Origin: Karstenula rhodostoma CBS 690.94
Lineage: Eukaryota; Ascomycota; Dothideomycetes; Pleosporales; Didymosphaeriaceae
DNA: 64,000 nucleotides
Reading direction: 5' to 3'
NCBI GenBank assembly: GCA_010093485.1
Contig: MU001496.1
Coordinates: forward strand, 1,679,666-1,743,665
Position numbers and translations under genes: made by a program. A model generated the notes under the pieces. That model was not told the origin of the DNA. It worked only from the letters and a program-made list of their open reading frames with translations, and did not search any database. Positions 1 through 11,251 of the stretch are shown here, one piece after another. How positions within the stretch are numbered: the stretch's first letter is position 1; every line of letters begins with the position of its first letter.

Positions 1-217
1 CCTTTTTGCTCGGGGTTAGTACCTTTCCTTTTTTCGATGGTTCTTTACTTCCACAGGTCTGACCCTGCCTGCTTTGGGTCGTTCTTTCCCACTATGTTTA
101 CCACCCCACCTTCTCTACGACTTTCCTTCGCTCGGAACGACCCTTCCTTTCTCTTTCATCACTCTCCTATCCCCTTCTCAGTGTGCATTCTCAACATCCT
201 TCTCTAATATATCAAAG
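1..217 (+). other. Presumed intron of the ammonium transporter gene
   Basis: This C/T-rich stretch shows no similarity to the transporter family. It ends in a branch-point-like CTAAT near 205 and an AG acceptor at 216-217, directly before the first recognisable exon. I read it as intron, with the upstream exons lying outside the window. No donor site can be fixed, so a small exon hidden here cannot be excluded. Confidence 0.45.
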
Positions 218-1273
218 GGGCTCGACTTTGCTGGAGGTACTCCCGTGCACATCGCCTCCGGCACCGCTGCCCTCGCCTACTCGTACATGCTCGGCAAGCG
301 TCGCGGCCACGGAACGCAAGAGCTGAACTACCGACCACACAATGTTACGCACATTGTGATCGGCACGGTATTCCTCTGGGTCGGCTGGTTCGGCTTCAAC
401 GCCGGTTCCGCCCTCTCTGCCAACCTGCGTGCTGTCATGGCAGCTGTTGTGACCAACCTTGCTGCGTGCGTTGGCGGCATCACCTGGTGCCTCGTCGACT
501 ACCGTCTTGAGAGGAAGTGGTCCACCGTCGGCTTCTGCTCGGGCGTCATCGCCGGCCTGGTCTGTATAACACCCGGATCGGGCTTCGTGCCAGCCTGGGC
601 CGCTGTCATCTTCGGTGTCTGCGGAGGCGTCGCTTGCAACTACGCCACGAAGCTCAAGTACTTCCTCCGCTGCGACGACGCCCTCGACATCTTCGCCGTC
701 CACGCCGTCGGCGGCTTCGTCGGCAACATCCTGACGGCATTCTTCGCTGCGTAAGCCCCCCAGCCAGCCGCATCTGAGTTGCGTTGCTCTTCGCTAACGA
801 ATCGCTAGGGACTACATCGCGCATCTCGACGGTGTCACCGTCATCCCCGGCGGCTGGCTCAACCGCCACTACATACAGCTGGGCTACCAGCTCGCCGACT
901 CCGTCAGCGGCGGCGCCTACAGCTTCGTCGGCACGTGTGTGATCCTCGGCGCGCTCGACTTCCTTGGCAAATTCGTCCCCGCCCTCAAGCTCCGCGTGAG
1001 CGACGAAGACGAGGTCCTCGGCCTCGACGACGTCGAAATCGGAGAGTTCGCCGTATGTCTCTCCCACACTTGTACACACTATCATTTGCTAACCACAAGG
1101 AATAGTACGACTACGTCGAGCTCACGCGCGAGGTCGCATCCGCCGACGACGTCGACGAGGGCCTGTCGACGCACTCCCTCGAACAGCACGCCTCGACCAT
1201 GGGCATGCACGAGAAGAACCAGGAGTCAGTCGACTCGTCGCACCAGCTGGCGGAGTGGGCTCACCGTGCATAG
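218..1273 (+). CDS. Ammonium transporter (MEP/Amt family), 3' part
   Basis: C-terminal two thirds of a fungal Mep/Amt ammonium permease, a plasma-membrane trimer that takes up ammonium as a nitrogen source. Exons are 218-750, 809-1052 and 1106-1273, with introns of 58 and 53 bp. The first exon opens with the family signature LDFAGGTPVHI, followed by NYRPHNVTHIVIGT, WVGWFGFNAGSA and TPGSGFVPAWAAVIFG. DIFAVHAVGGFVGN contains a conserved pore histidine region, and the hydrophobic segments match the later transmembrane helices of Amt proteins. Downstream come DYIAHLDGVT, the EIGEFAYDYVEL motif of the cytoplasmic tail, and a short hydrophilic end. The N-terminal helices are outside the window. Family assignment is firm; which paralogue (MEP1/2/3, or meaA/mepA of Aspergillus) is not. 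Such genes are usually under nitrogen catabolite control, but the promoter is not visible. Confidence 0.93.
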
Positions 1274-2055
1274 ATGATGCCGCGCCGGGCTGTTGCGTGT
1301 TTTTGCTTGCGATATACCACTTGCTTTTACCGGAGTTGGAGGCTGCTTTTCTGCGGGGATTCACTAGGGACGTGGATGTGTACGTGGATGAGGACGCTGC
1401 CTACCTGCCTGCTTGATCTACGCTATGGATAAGGAGATTCTAGTGTATTATACTTAATGCGAGAAACTACATACTTGTTTTACGAATGAGAGAGAGAGAG
1501 TCTGTGGTATTCTCGTGATTGCATACTAGAACGCAATACTGCAACCGTCCAAATCTACCGTCACAAGATATCCTCGGCGTGAGCGCAATGCGTCTCCCTC
1601 TCAGTCTAGCATCGAGGTTGCTTGAAAGGTTTGCTGGATGTCAGAATCGTGTCGGAGACGGGGCAGTGCGAGGATGGTGATTAGATTAGGTTTGTGCAAC
1701 CTTTCGAGGAGTAGGACATGCTGTATTGCTTGCTCCCAAACATCTTATACAAACGTTAGTTCCTAAAACAGGTCTTCCGTCGCTCAAATCTGAAAATAAG
1801 TAACAAAAAGGAAGCGAGATGATAGGATTGGCGGTGCCAAGACTCCACCCTGCATCACGGCATCACCACTTTCCTCGGTCTCCACACGCTTCTTCTCCGA
1901 ACCACCCCACCTTCAATCCGAAAGGTCGCGCCTCGACTGCAACCTCAACATCTCGCGCCCTTCTGAAGCACTCCGAACATCGCGATACGCCGCGGCATAT
2001 CTGCATCCCACCTCACAGCGAGCGGTTCAGCCCCTCCTCCTACGAAAGCTTCACC
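1274..2055. other. Intergenic region between ammonium transporter and EMC5
   Basis: 3' flank of the transporter and 5' flank of EMC5. A short (GA)n tract lies near 1490-1500. Open frames here have no recognisable product. The EMC5 start is preceded by an A/C-rich leader ending in CACC. No RNA gene or repeat was seen. Confidence 0.6.
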
Positions 2056-2662
2056 ATGGCTATACTAGGCACAGCGTTCAATGCCGTCGGCCTCATCTTC
2101 TTGACACACGCGTACGTCACCACTTCCCCGTATTATCGCCACGAGCAATCTCCCTCCTCCACCGCGCAACACCCCTCTCCACCACCCAACCCAACCCAAT
2201 TCAATCTCACCCGAAACCCGCCGCGCCTCTCGCACCCCCAAGCAACATCCCACCCCACCCTTCCCAGCACGATGTAGAAAACCCAACTAACACAACCCAC
2301 CCAGCGTCTACTCCTCCTCCGAACACACAGCCGCCTTCCCCCACTCCCCGCTCCCCCTCGACATCACCATCGAACTCATCGTCTCCATCCTCGTCCTCTC
2401 CGCCGGCATCGTCGCCTCGTCGCCGCAGCTCAAGCCGATACGGTGGGCGAAGTGGGGCGGCAAGGTTGCGCGCGAGGGGCAGCGTGGCGAGGGGAGGTGG
2501 ACGAGGGAGGGCGAGGAGATTCTGAGCGAGGGCGATGGGTTTGCGTTTTTGGGGCTGGATAATGGGATTGGGGGGGATGGGGAGGGGAGGAGGGGGTTCT
2601 GGGATGTGAGGGGTAAGAGGAAGGAATATACGGCGTGGGTTAAGAAGGGTGGGGAGAACTGA
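2056..2662 (+). CDS. EMC5: ER membrane protein complex subunit 5 (EMC5/MMGT)
   Basis: Small two-helix subunit of the ER membrane protein complex, which inserts tail-anchored and multipass proteins. The family was also named membrane magnesium transporter (MMGT). Exons are 2056-2111 and 2305-2662; the 193-bp intron has a CTAAC branch point and CAG acceptor. The product is 137 aa, close to yeast Emc5 and human MMGT1. The start is in perfect context (CACCATGG). The N-terminus MAILGTAFNAVGLIFLTHA is a helix typical of the family. After the intron the protein continues AVYSS..., then LPLDITIELIVSILVLSAGIV (second helix) and SSPQLKPIRW, the conserved post-helix motif. The C-terminus is a hydrophilic, Gly/Lys-rich tail. 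The intron interrupts the codon after the first helix, so an unspliced reading gives an unrelated proline-rich frame. Confidence 0.9.
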
Positions 2663-2951
2663 GTGGGCGGCGGGAAAGGGCATGAGGGATGGGCGAGTGG
2701 TGAGTGACTTCTTCTTTCATGAGGCATATTGGAGTGTGCTAATTCGGACAAGATACAGATACCCTCGGAATGGTAGAATCGTTAATCGCAATAAAGTCTA
2801 ACGACGGATATGTTTTTGCCATACTGGTATCCCCAACGCCTTGCGCCGACATATGCTTTCCCGAAACACCAGAAAAACCCCAAACCCACCTCCCAGGCGT
2901 CAATCTATGCCCCTCCCTTTTCATTCTCATCCCCCAACTCCTCTCACCAAC

Positions 2952-3912
2952 TCACGCACTGCCAGCCATCGACCCCTCCAAGCTCTTCGCCCCACACCCA
3001 TGCACCCGACAAGCATGGCACTCGGCACCACCCTCCCTAACAAACGCCTCCACACCCGCCATCTCATCCCTCCTCTCGGCGCCCTCCCGCCGCACATCGA
3101 TCCCCGAAACCCACCACACGCCCGCACCCACAATCTGCATCACCGCCTCCACCTCCTCGGCGCTGCGCGGCGCATATATCAACACAAACTCCTTGGGCAC
3201 GAACCGCCTGCACCACCCACCCCGCGCCAGCGGATGCCGCTCGCCCCAGCCGCGCTCCAGCACGATCTTCGCATCCGCCGGGTGCAGCGTCATATGCATG
3301 GAGCCGTCGGAAGGGTGCGCGTGGCAGACCTCCCCGCCGCACGTGCGCGTGATGGGAGTCGAGGCAAAGATACCGCTACTGTGCTTCTCGAAGCAGCTAG
3401 TCCTCTCGAGGAGGCAGTTTGCAGGGTCGGCGATGAGGGCGCGCATTGCAGCGACGAGGGCGGCGTAGATGTCGCGGGTAGACTTTTGCGTTTGCTGGCG
3501 CTGGGGCGCGATGCCGCGGACGACGGGGCGGGCGCCGGGGCGCGTCGGGAGCGAGGTGGGCGCGAGGTAGCCGTGCTGCGGGCGGAAGTGGGGCGGGATG
3601 GCCTGCGGGCGGAGGGGGTCGCGCAGGCAGAGGACGGAGAGGAGCTTGATCTTTGCGTAGCCGAGGGGCGTGGCGGGTGTGCCTGGTCCAAGTCAGTACG
3701 TGAGGGGAGGGCTGGGGCTTGGGGTGGAGGTTGAGGTGGAGGGGAAACGCACCGCCTGGGCCGAGGGAGAGGAAGGCTTTGTAGTCTGCGTGGATGTAGA
3801 CGAGGGTTAGGACTGGGAGGAGAAACGTCAGGGCTACGGCAAGGAGGTGGAATGCTGGTGTTTCGAGGGGCGGGTGTGGGAGCACGAGCTTTGCCGTCTC
3901 TTGGGGCTCCAT
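2952..3912 (-). CDS. Luciferase-like domain membrane protein (DUF5519-type)
   Basis: Fungal protein of the uncharacterised luciferase-domain (DUF5519-type) family; there is no evidence that it emits light. Exons on the minus strand are 3912-3753 and 3682-2952, with a 70-bp intron (GTGCGT donor, TACTGAC branch, CAG acceptor), giving 296 aa. One hydrophobic segment (about residues 20-42, FHLLAVALTFLLPVLTLVYI) predicts a membrane anchor. The second half carries the family block GGEVCHAHPSDGSMHMTLHP, then DAKIVLERGWGERHPLA, VPKEFVLIYAPR and VEAVMQIVGAGVWWVSG. The C-terminus has CHACRVHGCG, a small cysteine/histidine cluster. The start codon sits in CACCATGG. A CTG/GGCTG microsatellite lies about 90 bp upstream, in the presumed 5' leader. 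Function is unknown; family assignment rests on my recognition of the conserved block. Confidence 0.8.
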
Positions 3913-5649
3913 GGTGTTTGAACAAAGGATACCAGCGTTCGTGGTGGATGGTATGTTTGGCCGTCGAAGCAAAAGCGGGCGAGGAGGAAGAGTTGGACTG
4001 GGCTGGGCTGGGCTGTGCTGTGCTGTGCTGTGCTGCGTTGTCGAGTTGAAGTCTGTCCCGGCAGGCAACGTTACGTAGGTGTTTTCCCCGCGGAAGGAAG
4101 GAAGGAAAGCACAGGAATGCACAACCAACCAACGGCGCGTCGCGGGCGGCCGGTGCAACGACTCTCGTTGCCCTCACACTACGCCGGCGCTCAGGAACCA
4201 GCGTCTCCACACCCTATGAAAATATGACGCAGGCAGATTGCTCGTTTCGTTATTCGTTACCCCAGCTTTCCCCTCCGCTCCGTGGAGAAGAAAGAACCCC
4301 TTAACAAAACCCAAGAAAGAAAAAAGAAAACACTTATTTTTGCAGCTAAACTTTACCCACGCTCGGCATATACCTACCTACCTACCTCTCCAACATATAT
4401 TCTTCAGTCTGTCGTGTTCAAACTTCACCGCAAAGCGCTCACTCTCCATTGCCCACGCACCAACGTGAGGTGAGGCCCCGAAGCGGGTAAGTCGTCGCGA
4501 GTGTGGGGTTCGCTTGCGAGGCGCGTCGTCTGCTGATAGGCCAATGCCGACTATCGTGGACGATCCTGTGACGACGGGCGACGGGGGGCGGACGTCACAG
4601 GGAATGCAATGCAGCGCGGGCGGATGCAGAAAGTGGAGTGGATTAGCGCGCCTAGAGAAGGTAGCATCGCCGATTAGAGTGAATGTTTTTTGTAGGGGTA
4701 GCGAGGAGGAGGCTCTGCACGGTGGTCGGTTTTCTGACTTGTTTATTGGCGGTCTAGTTTCTTTGTCCAAGTAGGTAGATGCGTCTATTGTGAAGATGCA
4801 TGTGTAGATGAACTACCTACTCCTGGCACCTGGGATAAGTTGTACCGTGCTGTTCCATGTACGGTACTACACGACAACTCTCGGAAGCATGCCTCCCCTT
4901 CTAGGCAATACTTCCCATGCTGTCTGGCTGTCGGCCTTATCGTCGCACAGTGGTCCGACCATGACATGCACCCACGCGCACTCTTCAGCCTCGCATGCAC
5001 CTGCAAACCTGCATAGATGGCCAACGCATCAGACGATGCCGTCGGTGCGATTCTACTGAACGGTACTGTATCTGTTAAAACGAGGTGGAGTGAGCGGGTG
5101 GGCCGAGGAAGCATGCTCGCGGGGCTGCGGGATGGCTTCCAAACGGACTCGGGATGCTAGTGTCACAATACATGGACGTTTGTCTCGACCTGTCCAGCGG
5201 GGGTCGGGCGACTCAGGACCACGGCGAATTGGGCAGCGGATTGTGGTTATTGGGAGAATTCGCACACGGGGTTGGATACACGTGGCGTGGTATCGGAGCG
5301 TGACCCACTGTGAAGATACGGGACGGTGTGGCGTGATTGGTACGACCGTGTCAGTGGTATCTATATACATGCGAGGATGAGCGAGGTGGGCCTGTGACGA
5401 TGAAGTTGTGCGTGTGGGATAAGGTACGCATGTGGATAAAGTGTGCGATGGGGCCTCGTTTGTGGTTCTGAACGACGCTGACACTCGACACTCGGGGGGA
5501 TTATGATTATCATATGAGAGCGAATTGCTTGCTCGTGGACATGTCCTTGCGAAGGAGAGCCTTCCATCTATCGCTGCAACACGGGCAACGAAGGCATGTT
5601 CAGAGCCATCTCAGCCGTCTCAATCGCCGAATGGCTCATAGTATTGATC
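3913..5649. other. 1.7-kb intergenic region, no gene seen
   Basis: Lies between the 5' end of the luciferase-like gene and the 3' end of UTP3, both on the minus strand. It holds the GGCTG tract, a short TACC/CTAC repeat near 4370-4387, and a small inverted repeat (GTACCGT at 4842-4848, ACGGTAC at 4861-4867). Several open frames of 60-140 codons occur on both strands, but none shows family motifs, a plausible splice structure or biased composition. I do not call them. Confidence 0.55.
3998..4036. repeat. GGCTG/TGCTG microsatellite
   Basis: Short tandem tract of three GGCTG-like then about four TGCTG-like pentamers, in the 5' flank of the luciferase-like gene. Confidence 0.85.
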
Positions 5650-7690
5650 TTACAACTTTCTACTCCTAACCAATCCCTTCTTGATACCAGTAAGTTCTCC
5701 CTGGTAGGAAGCACCGCCCTTGGCTTTCTTCCCGGCGTCGAAGACGGGCTTCTGTGATTTGAGCGCCTTCTTCTTGGCTTCGTAGCGGAGCTTCTTCTTG
5801 ACACGCGGATTGCGATCTGTGCCGTGTTAGAAGTGGTCAAAGCGGTGTAGATGAGGCACTTACTCTGCTTCTTCCGGTGGGGAGTCAGGCCGCGGTTCTT
5901 TTCAATCGCCCAGGTGATTGCTCGCTTGCCGTCTTCGCCGATGATTTCTTGTTCGATGACCTGAGCTCCTTCTGCCGCTGCTTTGGCGTATGCTGCGGCG
6001 CGATCGGCCTTTTGCTGCTGCTTCGCGTTGCTGCGCGCTGCCACGAGGTCATAGTAGCCCTCCTCATCTTCGAAGTCTTCTCGGCGCGGTTCGGCGTCCC
6101 CTTCGTCGGAGCTGTCGCCGCCTTCACCGAGAGCGACGCCTGGACCCGCCTTGTTCTGGCCCTTCTTCTCGGCTTCGGCTTGCAGACGGGCCTGGCGGTC
6201 CTTCAAGCGCTCGCGGTGAGGCACATCGGCATCACCACCTTGATCTTTACCTGCCGTATCGCGCCTGATGGCCTTCTGTGTGATTTGCGAGGTGTAGAAC
6301 CGCAAGCTCTTCTTCTTAGCAGCTTTCTGCGCAAGCTCGTGCGCCGTAAGCTCTGTCTCCTCGCCGAAATCGGAGTCTTCTGGATTGAGAAGGTTGATCT
6401 TGGGTTCTTCGGTCTTCTTCTTGCGAGAGGCCTTAAGTGCTTTGGATCCAGTGAGCGAAGCTAGAGATGCCAGCTCCTCCTCGGTTTGACGGAGTTTCTC
6501 TGCGCGGCGTGCCTCGGATTTCGCTTGTGCGACTTCGGCTGCGCGTTGGGCTTTGCTCTTCTTCGGCTTCTTCTCCTTCACTGCTATATCGAGATCGTTG
6601 CCGGTTTCGATAGCTGACGCTTCGTCGATGACCGATAACTCATCACCGAGTGCCGCCTCCACCATGGGGTCCCCGATTGGTAGACTCTCCACTCTTTCCC
6701 AAAGACTTCGAGTCTTGAGTAGGCTTTCCATGACGGGATGCTCGTGGAGTTCGGCGGGATCCAACGCAATCACAGTGGAATCGCCTTCCTGTGCTGTGGA
6801 CCCAAGGACGGCAAAGTACATCGACATGGCCGCTAGATACGCTGCGCAAGCTCGGTATTTAGTTATCGCCATCGGCGTAGGTAGAGATGCGGCGCTCCTC
6901 TTTCCAGATTTCGAGGCATGAGCTTTGACGAGGCGTGCAGCGGCGTTGGCAGCGGCGGCCAGCTCATCGTGCACAGGCTGTAACCGGAGGTATTCCTGCG
7001 AAATAGGTTCGAACTCGGGGTATCGCGAACGTAGGATCTTTAGCCTCTCTTCCTCGGACATGTCTTCTGTGATCCGGAGTTGTGGCAGCACTTCCGTGAC
7101 CACTTTGCCTGAATCTGCGCCTGCATCGCCGTCCTGACCCGCCCAATCTTCCTCGTCGAAGCCGAAATCTGCCTCCGTCATTGACTGCAGTTGTTTCTTC
7201 TGTATCCGCAAAGCCTCCGCTTCTTCGTCAAGCGCATCCTGCTCCGTCTCAATTGCGTCCGCGTTGTAGTAATCTTTCTTTGACGGACCCCAACCCTCCA
7301 CCTCTTCGTCGTCTTCGGCTTCGGGTTTGCGCGCATCGCCTTCGTCTACTTCAACGTCCTCGTCGTATTGCTCTTCTTCGATGTCGTCCTCATCGTCGTC
7401 TTCATCGTAATCAAGGACTTCTTCGTCTTCGGGCTGTAGAAACTCGTCTGGCGACAAAGATTAGTGAATGAATAAGAACTTGAAAGGATTGCCCACTCAC
7501 CCTCTTCCCTCCATTTGCGCAGCTTCTTCGCAGCCGGCGCATCGTCCAACAGTATCTTATCGCGGTTGATGTGGAATTCGTCCTCGGAATCGGCGACGTC
7601 CTCGTACGTGCTTATTGCGAGCTTCGAGTTTTCCTCCTTCGCTTCCTTAGGCTCGCCGTAGCGGCCTCCGGCTTTTCTCTTCTTGCCCAT
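5650..7690 (-). CDS. UTP3: U3 snoRNP / SSU processome protein Utp3 (Sas10)
   Basis: Nucleolar component of the small-subunit processome needed for 18S pre-rRNA cleavage; the yeast orthologue is Sas10/Utp3. Exons on the minus strand are 7690-7501, 7447-5864 and 5816-5650, with introns of 53 and 47 bp, giving 646 aa. The N-terminus is basic (MGKKRKAGGRYG), then very acidic (about residues 64-115). A Sas10/Utp3/C1D-type helical domain lies around residues 197-280 (RITEDMSEEERLKILRSRYPEF to the ITKYRACAAYL helix). A long basic coiled region follows. The diagnostic C-terminal Sas10 domain (about 570-646) has AIEKNRGLTPHRKK, NPRVKKK and YQGELTGIKKGLVRSRKL. The last intron lies inside this domain, and skipping it restores the family sequence. 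The gene is divergent from KDSR, 412 bp away. Confidence 0.93.
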
Positions 7691-8102
7691 ATTTGCGATG
7701 TTGTGGAGTTGTTCGATGCTGCAGGTGAGCGCAACTTCCAAAATTTACTGCCGAAATCTTGGCGCGCGTGGGGCCACCGCCGCGGTCAAGCTTCACGCTA
7801 AAGTAGCCTTGCTGACCTCACTTTGGGCTGACGCTTTGGGACTACCATCTGGTACCTTGGTCCCTGAGAGGAGCTGGACGCACGTACATTGTAGATAGCT
7901 TTGCTGACGGTTTGCAATTTCCCGAAACGAGGGGTTTTGCTTACACAAGCCAAGCAGGATCGGGAAAAAGCTCGAGGTACAATCTTGCCGACCAAAGTAG
8001 TGAGCACGCGTGGGGACGTCCCACGTCGTCGCGTGAGTATCCGCGCCGCTGCTCCTTTCCACCCAAGTCACTCTTTAATCACTCCTCTTCCTCCACTTTC
8101 TC
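7691..8102. promoter_or_regulatory. Shared divergent promoter region UTP3 / KDSR
   Basis: 412-bp gap between two divergent start codons, so it must hold both promoters. I see no clear TATA box. No specific operator could be supported. Confidence 0.6.
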
Positions 8103-9252
8103 ATGGAGACCGCACTGTCGTGGCTGACTATAGCTTTTCTAATCTTGCTCGGGTACCTAACCTTAAGCGTCATGGGCTTCCTTTCGTGGGGTAACAAATT
8201 CCCAGTGGAGGGACGGGTAGGGCAAACTCAAATACATACAGACCCCATTGAAGCTCACTATAAATTAGACTGTCCTCCTCACTGGGTCCTCATACGGCAT
8301 GGGCAAAGAGGTCGCAAAGCTGCTCAGCGAACGCGGCGCCAATGTCATCCTCGTCGCCCGCAACGTAGAAAAACTGCAAGTTGCAACCGACTACGCAAAA
8401 GCCGCGGCCAAGAACCCCTCCACCCAGCGCTTCCATTACATATCCGCCGACTGCACCTCCGAAGCGGAAAATGCGCGCCTCCTCGCCGAAGCCACCACCT
8501 GGAATAACGGCAAAGCCCCCGACATCGTCTGGGCCAACGCCGGCTCCTCCACCCCCGGCCTCTTCCTCGAGCAGAAGACCGACACGCTGCGCCATCAGAT
8601 GGACATCAACTACTGGGCGGCATGCTACCTCGCACAGCAAACGCTCAAAGCCTGGCTGTACCCCTCCACACCCTACAAACCCGACGCGCCCCCAGAGCCC
8701 ACGCACCACTTCATCGTGACGTCCTCCGTCCTGGGCTTCATCAACATCCTCGGCTACGGCGGATACTCGCCCGCCAAAGCCGCTCTGAAAACCCTCTGCG
8801 ACGGCCTCCGCCAGGAAGTCATCCTCTACAACGGCGCGCGCCGCTCTAAGAACAGCGCGTCGGGCGCTGCCCCCGCCCCCTTCGACGTCGCAATCAACAT
8901 GATCGCGCCCGCCACCATCCTCTCCCCCGGCGAGCAGATTGAGAACCGCACAAAGCCGGATGTGACGAAGAAGCTCGAGGAGACGGACCCGAAGCAGACG
9001 GAGTTGGAGGCTGCGACGGCGGCGATTAACGGGCTGGAGGCCGGGAACTATTCGAGTGCGACGAGCTGGCTGGGCGATTTGATGCGCATGAGTAGCTTGG
9101 GGAGTGCACGGAGGGATAACCTGGTAAAGGACACGGTGGGGACGTGGGTGGCGAGTCTTGTGTGGCCGCTGCTTGGGCCGGATATGGATGGCAAGGTGTT
9201 TAGTTGGGGGAAGAAGGAGGGGATGCCGGCGTATAAGCCTAATTCCATCTGA
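8103..9252 (+). CDS. TSC10: 3-ketodihydrosphingosine reductase
   Basis: NADPH-dependent short-chain dehydrogenase that reduces 3-ketodihydrosphingosine to dihydrosphingosine, the second step of sphingolipid synthesis at the ER. Exons are 8103-8216 and 8269-9252 (52-bp intron), giving 365 aa. The N-terminal hydrophobic helix (about residues 5-27) is the ER anchor. The cofactor-binding glycine motif TGSSYGMG is at residues 43-50, NAG at 128-130, catalytic serine at 190/191, and YSPAK with Tyr204 and Lys208. The intron lies just before the Rossmann fold, so the TVLLTG strand is restored only by splicing. The C-terminus is hydrophobic (TWVASLVWPLLGP), then basic, as in fungal KDSR. It is an essential pathway enzyme in yeast (TSC10) and Aspergillus (ksrA). 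Nothing looks damaged. Confidence 0.94.
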
Positions 9253-9605
9253 GCTGATGGGCCTGAGTTGTTCTGCTGTGGGAGGGCTTGTAACTGCTGC
9301 CTGTCTTTCTCACAGTCGGCTTGCTAGATTATCATGATACCATTGCAAACTGGAGTAGTAACTTCAGAAAGACCTATTCTGCGCAACTGTATGTTTGCAG
9401 TGACGAGGACGAGTGAATGGCTATGATGCCGAAGTTGTCTGTTCTACAAGTCGAGGAAACACGATGTACACTCTATATGCCATGCCTTCAGCTTGAAGCG
9501 CGAAGAAAAGACGTCTTGGTCAATACCTGCCGTAGCTTTTACAATCTCCCGCGCGATCCGCCTTGCACAGCCTACACGCGTAATCATCTTTACTCACGCT
9601 GAACC
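9253..9605. other. Convergent 3' intergenic region
   Basis: Short gap between the stop codons of the reductase (+) and the carrier (-). It presumably holds both 3' UTRs and polyadenylation sites. No gene or repeat was seen. Confidence 0.6.
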
Positions 9606-10818
9606 TTAGATATCTCCACGCATCTCGCGGAAGAAGTCCATGACACCAGTGAAAACGACCAGGAGAATACCACCGCCTGGGCCCAATCTCAGCACCTTGG
9701 GCAAGAAACCCTTGTACAAAGCGCCAAAGCCTTCCTCACGCATGACGGTGCCAAGGGCGGGCCATGCCCAGTTGTACTTGGGCACGGTTCCCGCGACCTT
9801 GGTGGAGTTCTGAATGCGCGACTTGACGACGTCCATAGGGGTGTTGATGATGGTACCGACGGTTCCACCAATGGCACCAGATATGAGATCGTTTGTGACC
9901 TGGCCCTGCTTGGTGGTGGCCGCTGGGATGAGCTCGCGGACCTGGAAAATGCAGCCAAAGTACCCGGCGTTCCAGAGGATGTGGCGCCACATGGTCGACT
10001 CGAGACCCTGGTAAAGGGTGAGCGGCCCTTCGTTCTTCACGGTCTTTGTGAAGCAATCAATCATGCCGTTGTACTTGTGCGCCTGCGCCTTGTCCTGGAG
10101 ACGGATCTTGATGAGCTCGAAGGGAACGACGACGAAAGATTCGGTCGCTCCAGCAGTTGCACCGGTAAGCACAGAGAGTGACTGTGTCATCTTCTCCTGG
10201 CCGAAAAGATTGCGGTAGAAGGTGCCCCAGGAGTCGTTGGCCGCAAACTTGGTGGCCCTGCGTGGTTCAGTACTCGCGCAGAGGTGGGGGATGAAGGATA
10301 GCTACCTCTTCGGCGCCTCCATGAGAATAGGCGCGCTGATACCACGGTATAATCTGGAGAAGCTGCATAGTGTCAGCGTTGACAAATATTGCCCTGACTA
10401 ATGCGCTTCACCGTACCCTTCGTTCTTGATGATCTTCCTAAAGCAGTCCACCATGCCATTGTAGCCCTCCTCGCCCGTGGCCTTGCCGGTCTGCAGCTGC
10501 CTGTGCGAGTTTAGGATGTGTCTAGAGCTCGATCGGTCGCAATGCGCTTACACTCGGGTCTTGACAACATCAAGCGGATACCTATTGAGTCAGCGCGCAT
10601 TCCAATGCTGTTATCCACAAACTCACATGACCAAGATCTAGACGCGCATGTCAACTTAGCAGGCTCGAACAGGCTATCATCCGATTGTACTCACTTCAGA
10701 CACACCGGCCACGGCACCTACACGACGGTTAGCTACAGTCTGCAGGGCATTTCCGCCATTGAGACTTACCAGCCGCGAATTGGTAAACGAACGGGAGCGG
10801 TTTTGGTGCGTCCGCCAT
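9606..10818 (-). CDS. ODC1: Mitochondrial 2-oxodicarboxylate carrier
   Basis: Inner-membrane carrier of the SLC25 family that exchanges 2-oxoadipate and 2-oxoglutarate, linked to lysine metabolism (yeast Odc1/Odc2). There are seven exons on the minus strand: 10818-10770, 10717-10695, 10637-10627, 10581-10552, 10500-10417, 10362-10306 and 10257-9606. The introns are 45-57 bp, and the product is 301 aa, the normal carrier length. The three carrier signatures are present: PLDVVKTR at 30-37, PFELIKIR at about 130-137 and PMDVVKSR at about 225-232. The N-terminal half is cut into tiny exons, including 23 nt and 11 nt; joining them restores the family string AGVSEILVMYPLDVVKTR. The assignment to the oxodicarboxylate subfamily rests on overall sequence. 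The symbol follows yeast, and ODC1 versus ODC2 cannot be told apart. Divergent from DNA2. Confidence 0.92.
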
Positions 10819-11251
10819 TATGATAGCGATATGAGTAGAGGGAGAAGGGAAAGGGAGAGTGGAGAGGTGTGGTGTAGGATCTTGGGTCTCACCGACCGCA
10901 CGAGAGCTGGGAAAGGCGACTGGTCCAAGCTAGCTCCGTGTGGGATGTGTTTGGTCCAAGCTCCAATCGATAACAGGGCAGAAATGGGGGAGCACCTTTA
11001 CTCAGACTGCTCCACAGTCATCCATTGGAGCTATTTCGCGTTGAGAGAATTGGTTTGGTGATCTGTGGATCTTACTTTTTAATTGGACATACTAGCCGTG
11101 CACGATGCTTTGACCTCGATAAACCCATTTAAGTGCTCCCGCGTTGCACTACACGTGACCTGCCCAGCCGAGTCCCTTCTTGATTGGCTTTGGACGACGC
11201 GCTTCCGCGTCGCCGCTGTTCTCCACCCACCACCCGACGCGTCCCCGCCTC
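10819..11251. promoter_or_regulatory. Divergent promoter region, carrier / DNA2
   Basis: 433-bp gap between divergent start codons. It holds a CACGTG E-box-like site at 11152-11157, an inverted CCAAT (ATTGG) near 11183, and the MCB-like sites listed separately. Confidence 0.6.
11196..11242 (+). promoter_or_regulatory. MluI cell-cycle box cluster upstream of DNA2
   Basis: A perfect ACGCGT (MCB core, MBF-binding in yeasts) lies at 11237-11242, 10 bp before the predicted DNA2 start. Just upstream is an inverted pair of half-matches, GACGCG (11196-11201) and CGCGTC (11206-11211), separated by 4 bp. MBF controls G1/S replication genes in yeasts; use of the site here is inferred. Confidence 0.5.

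Noticed and set aside
2739..3734. Plus-strand frames of 230-300 codons
   Set aside because: They overlap the luciferase-like gene in antisense and are Pro/Arg/His-rich with no family resemblance. The minus-strand product has clear conserved blocks.
4842..4867. GTACCGT/ACGGTAC inverted repeat as terminator or operator
   Set aside because: Seven base pairs in a large intergenic region of a eukaryote, with no context to support a function.
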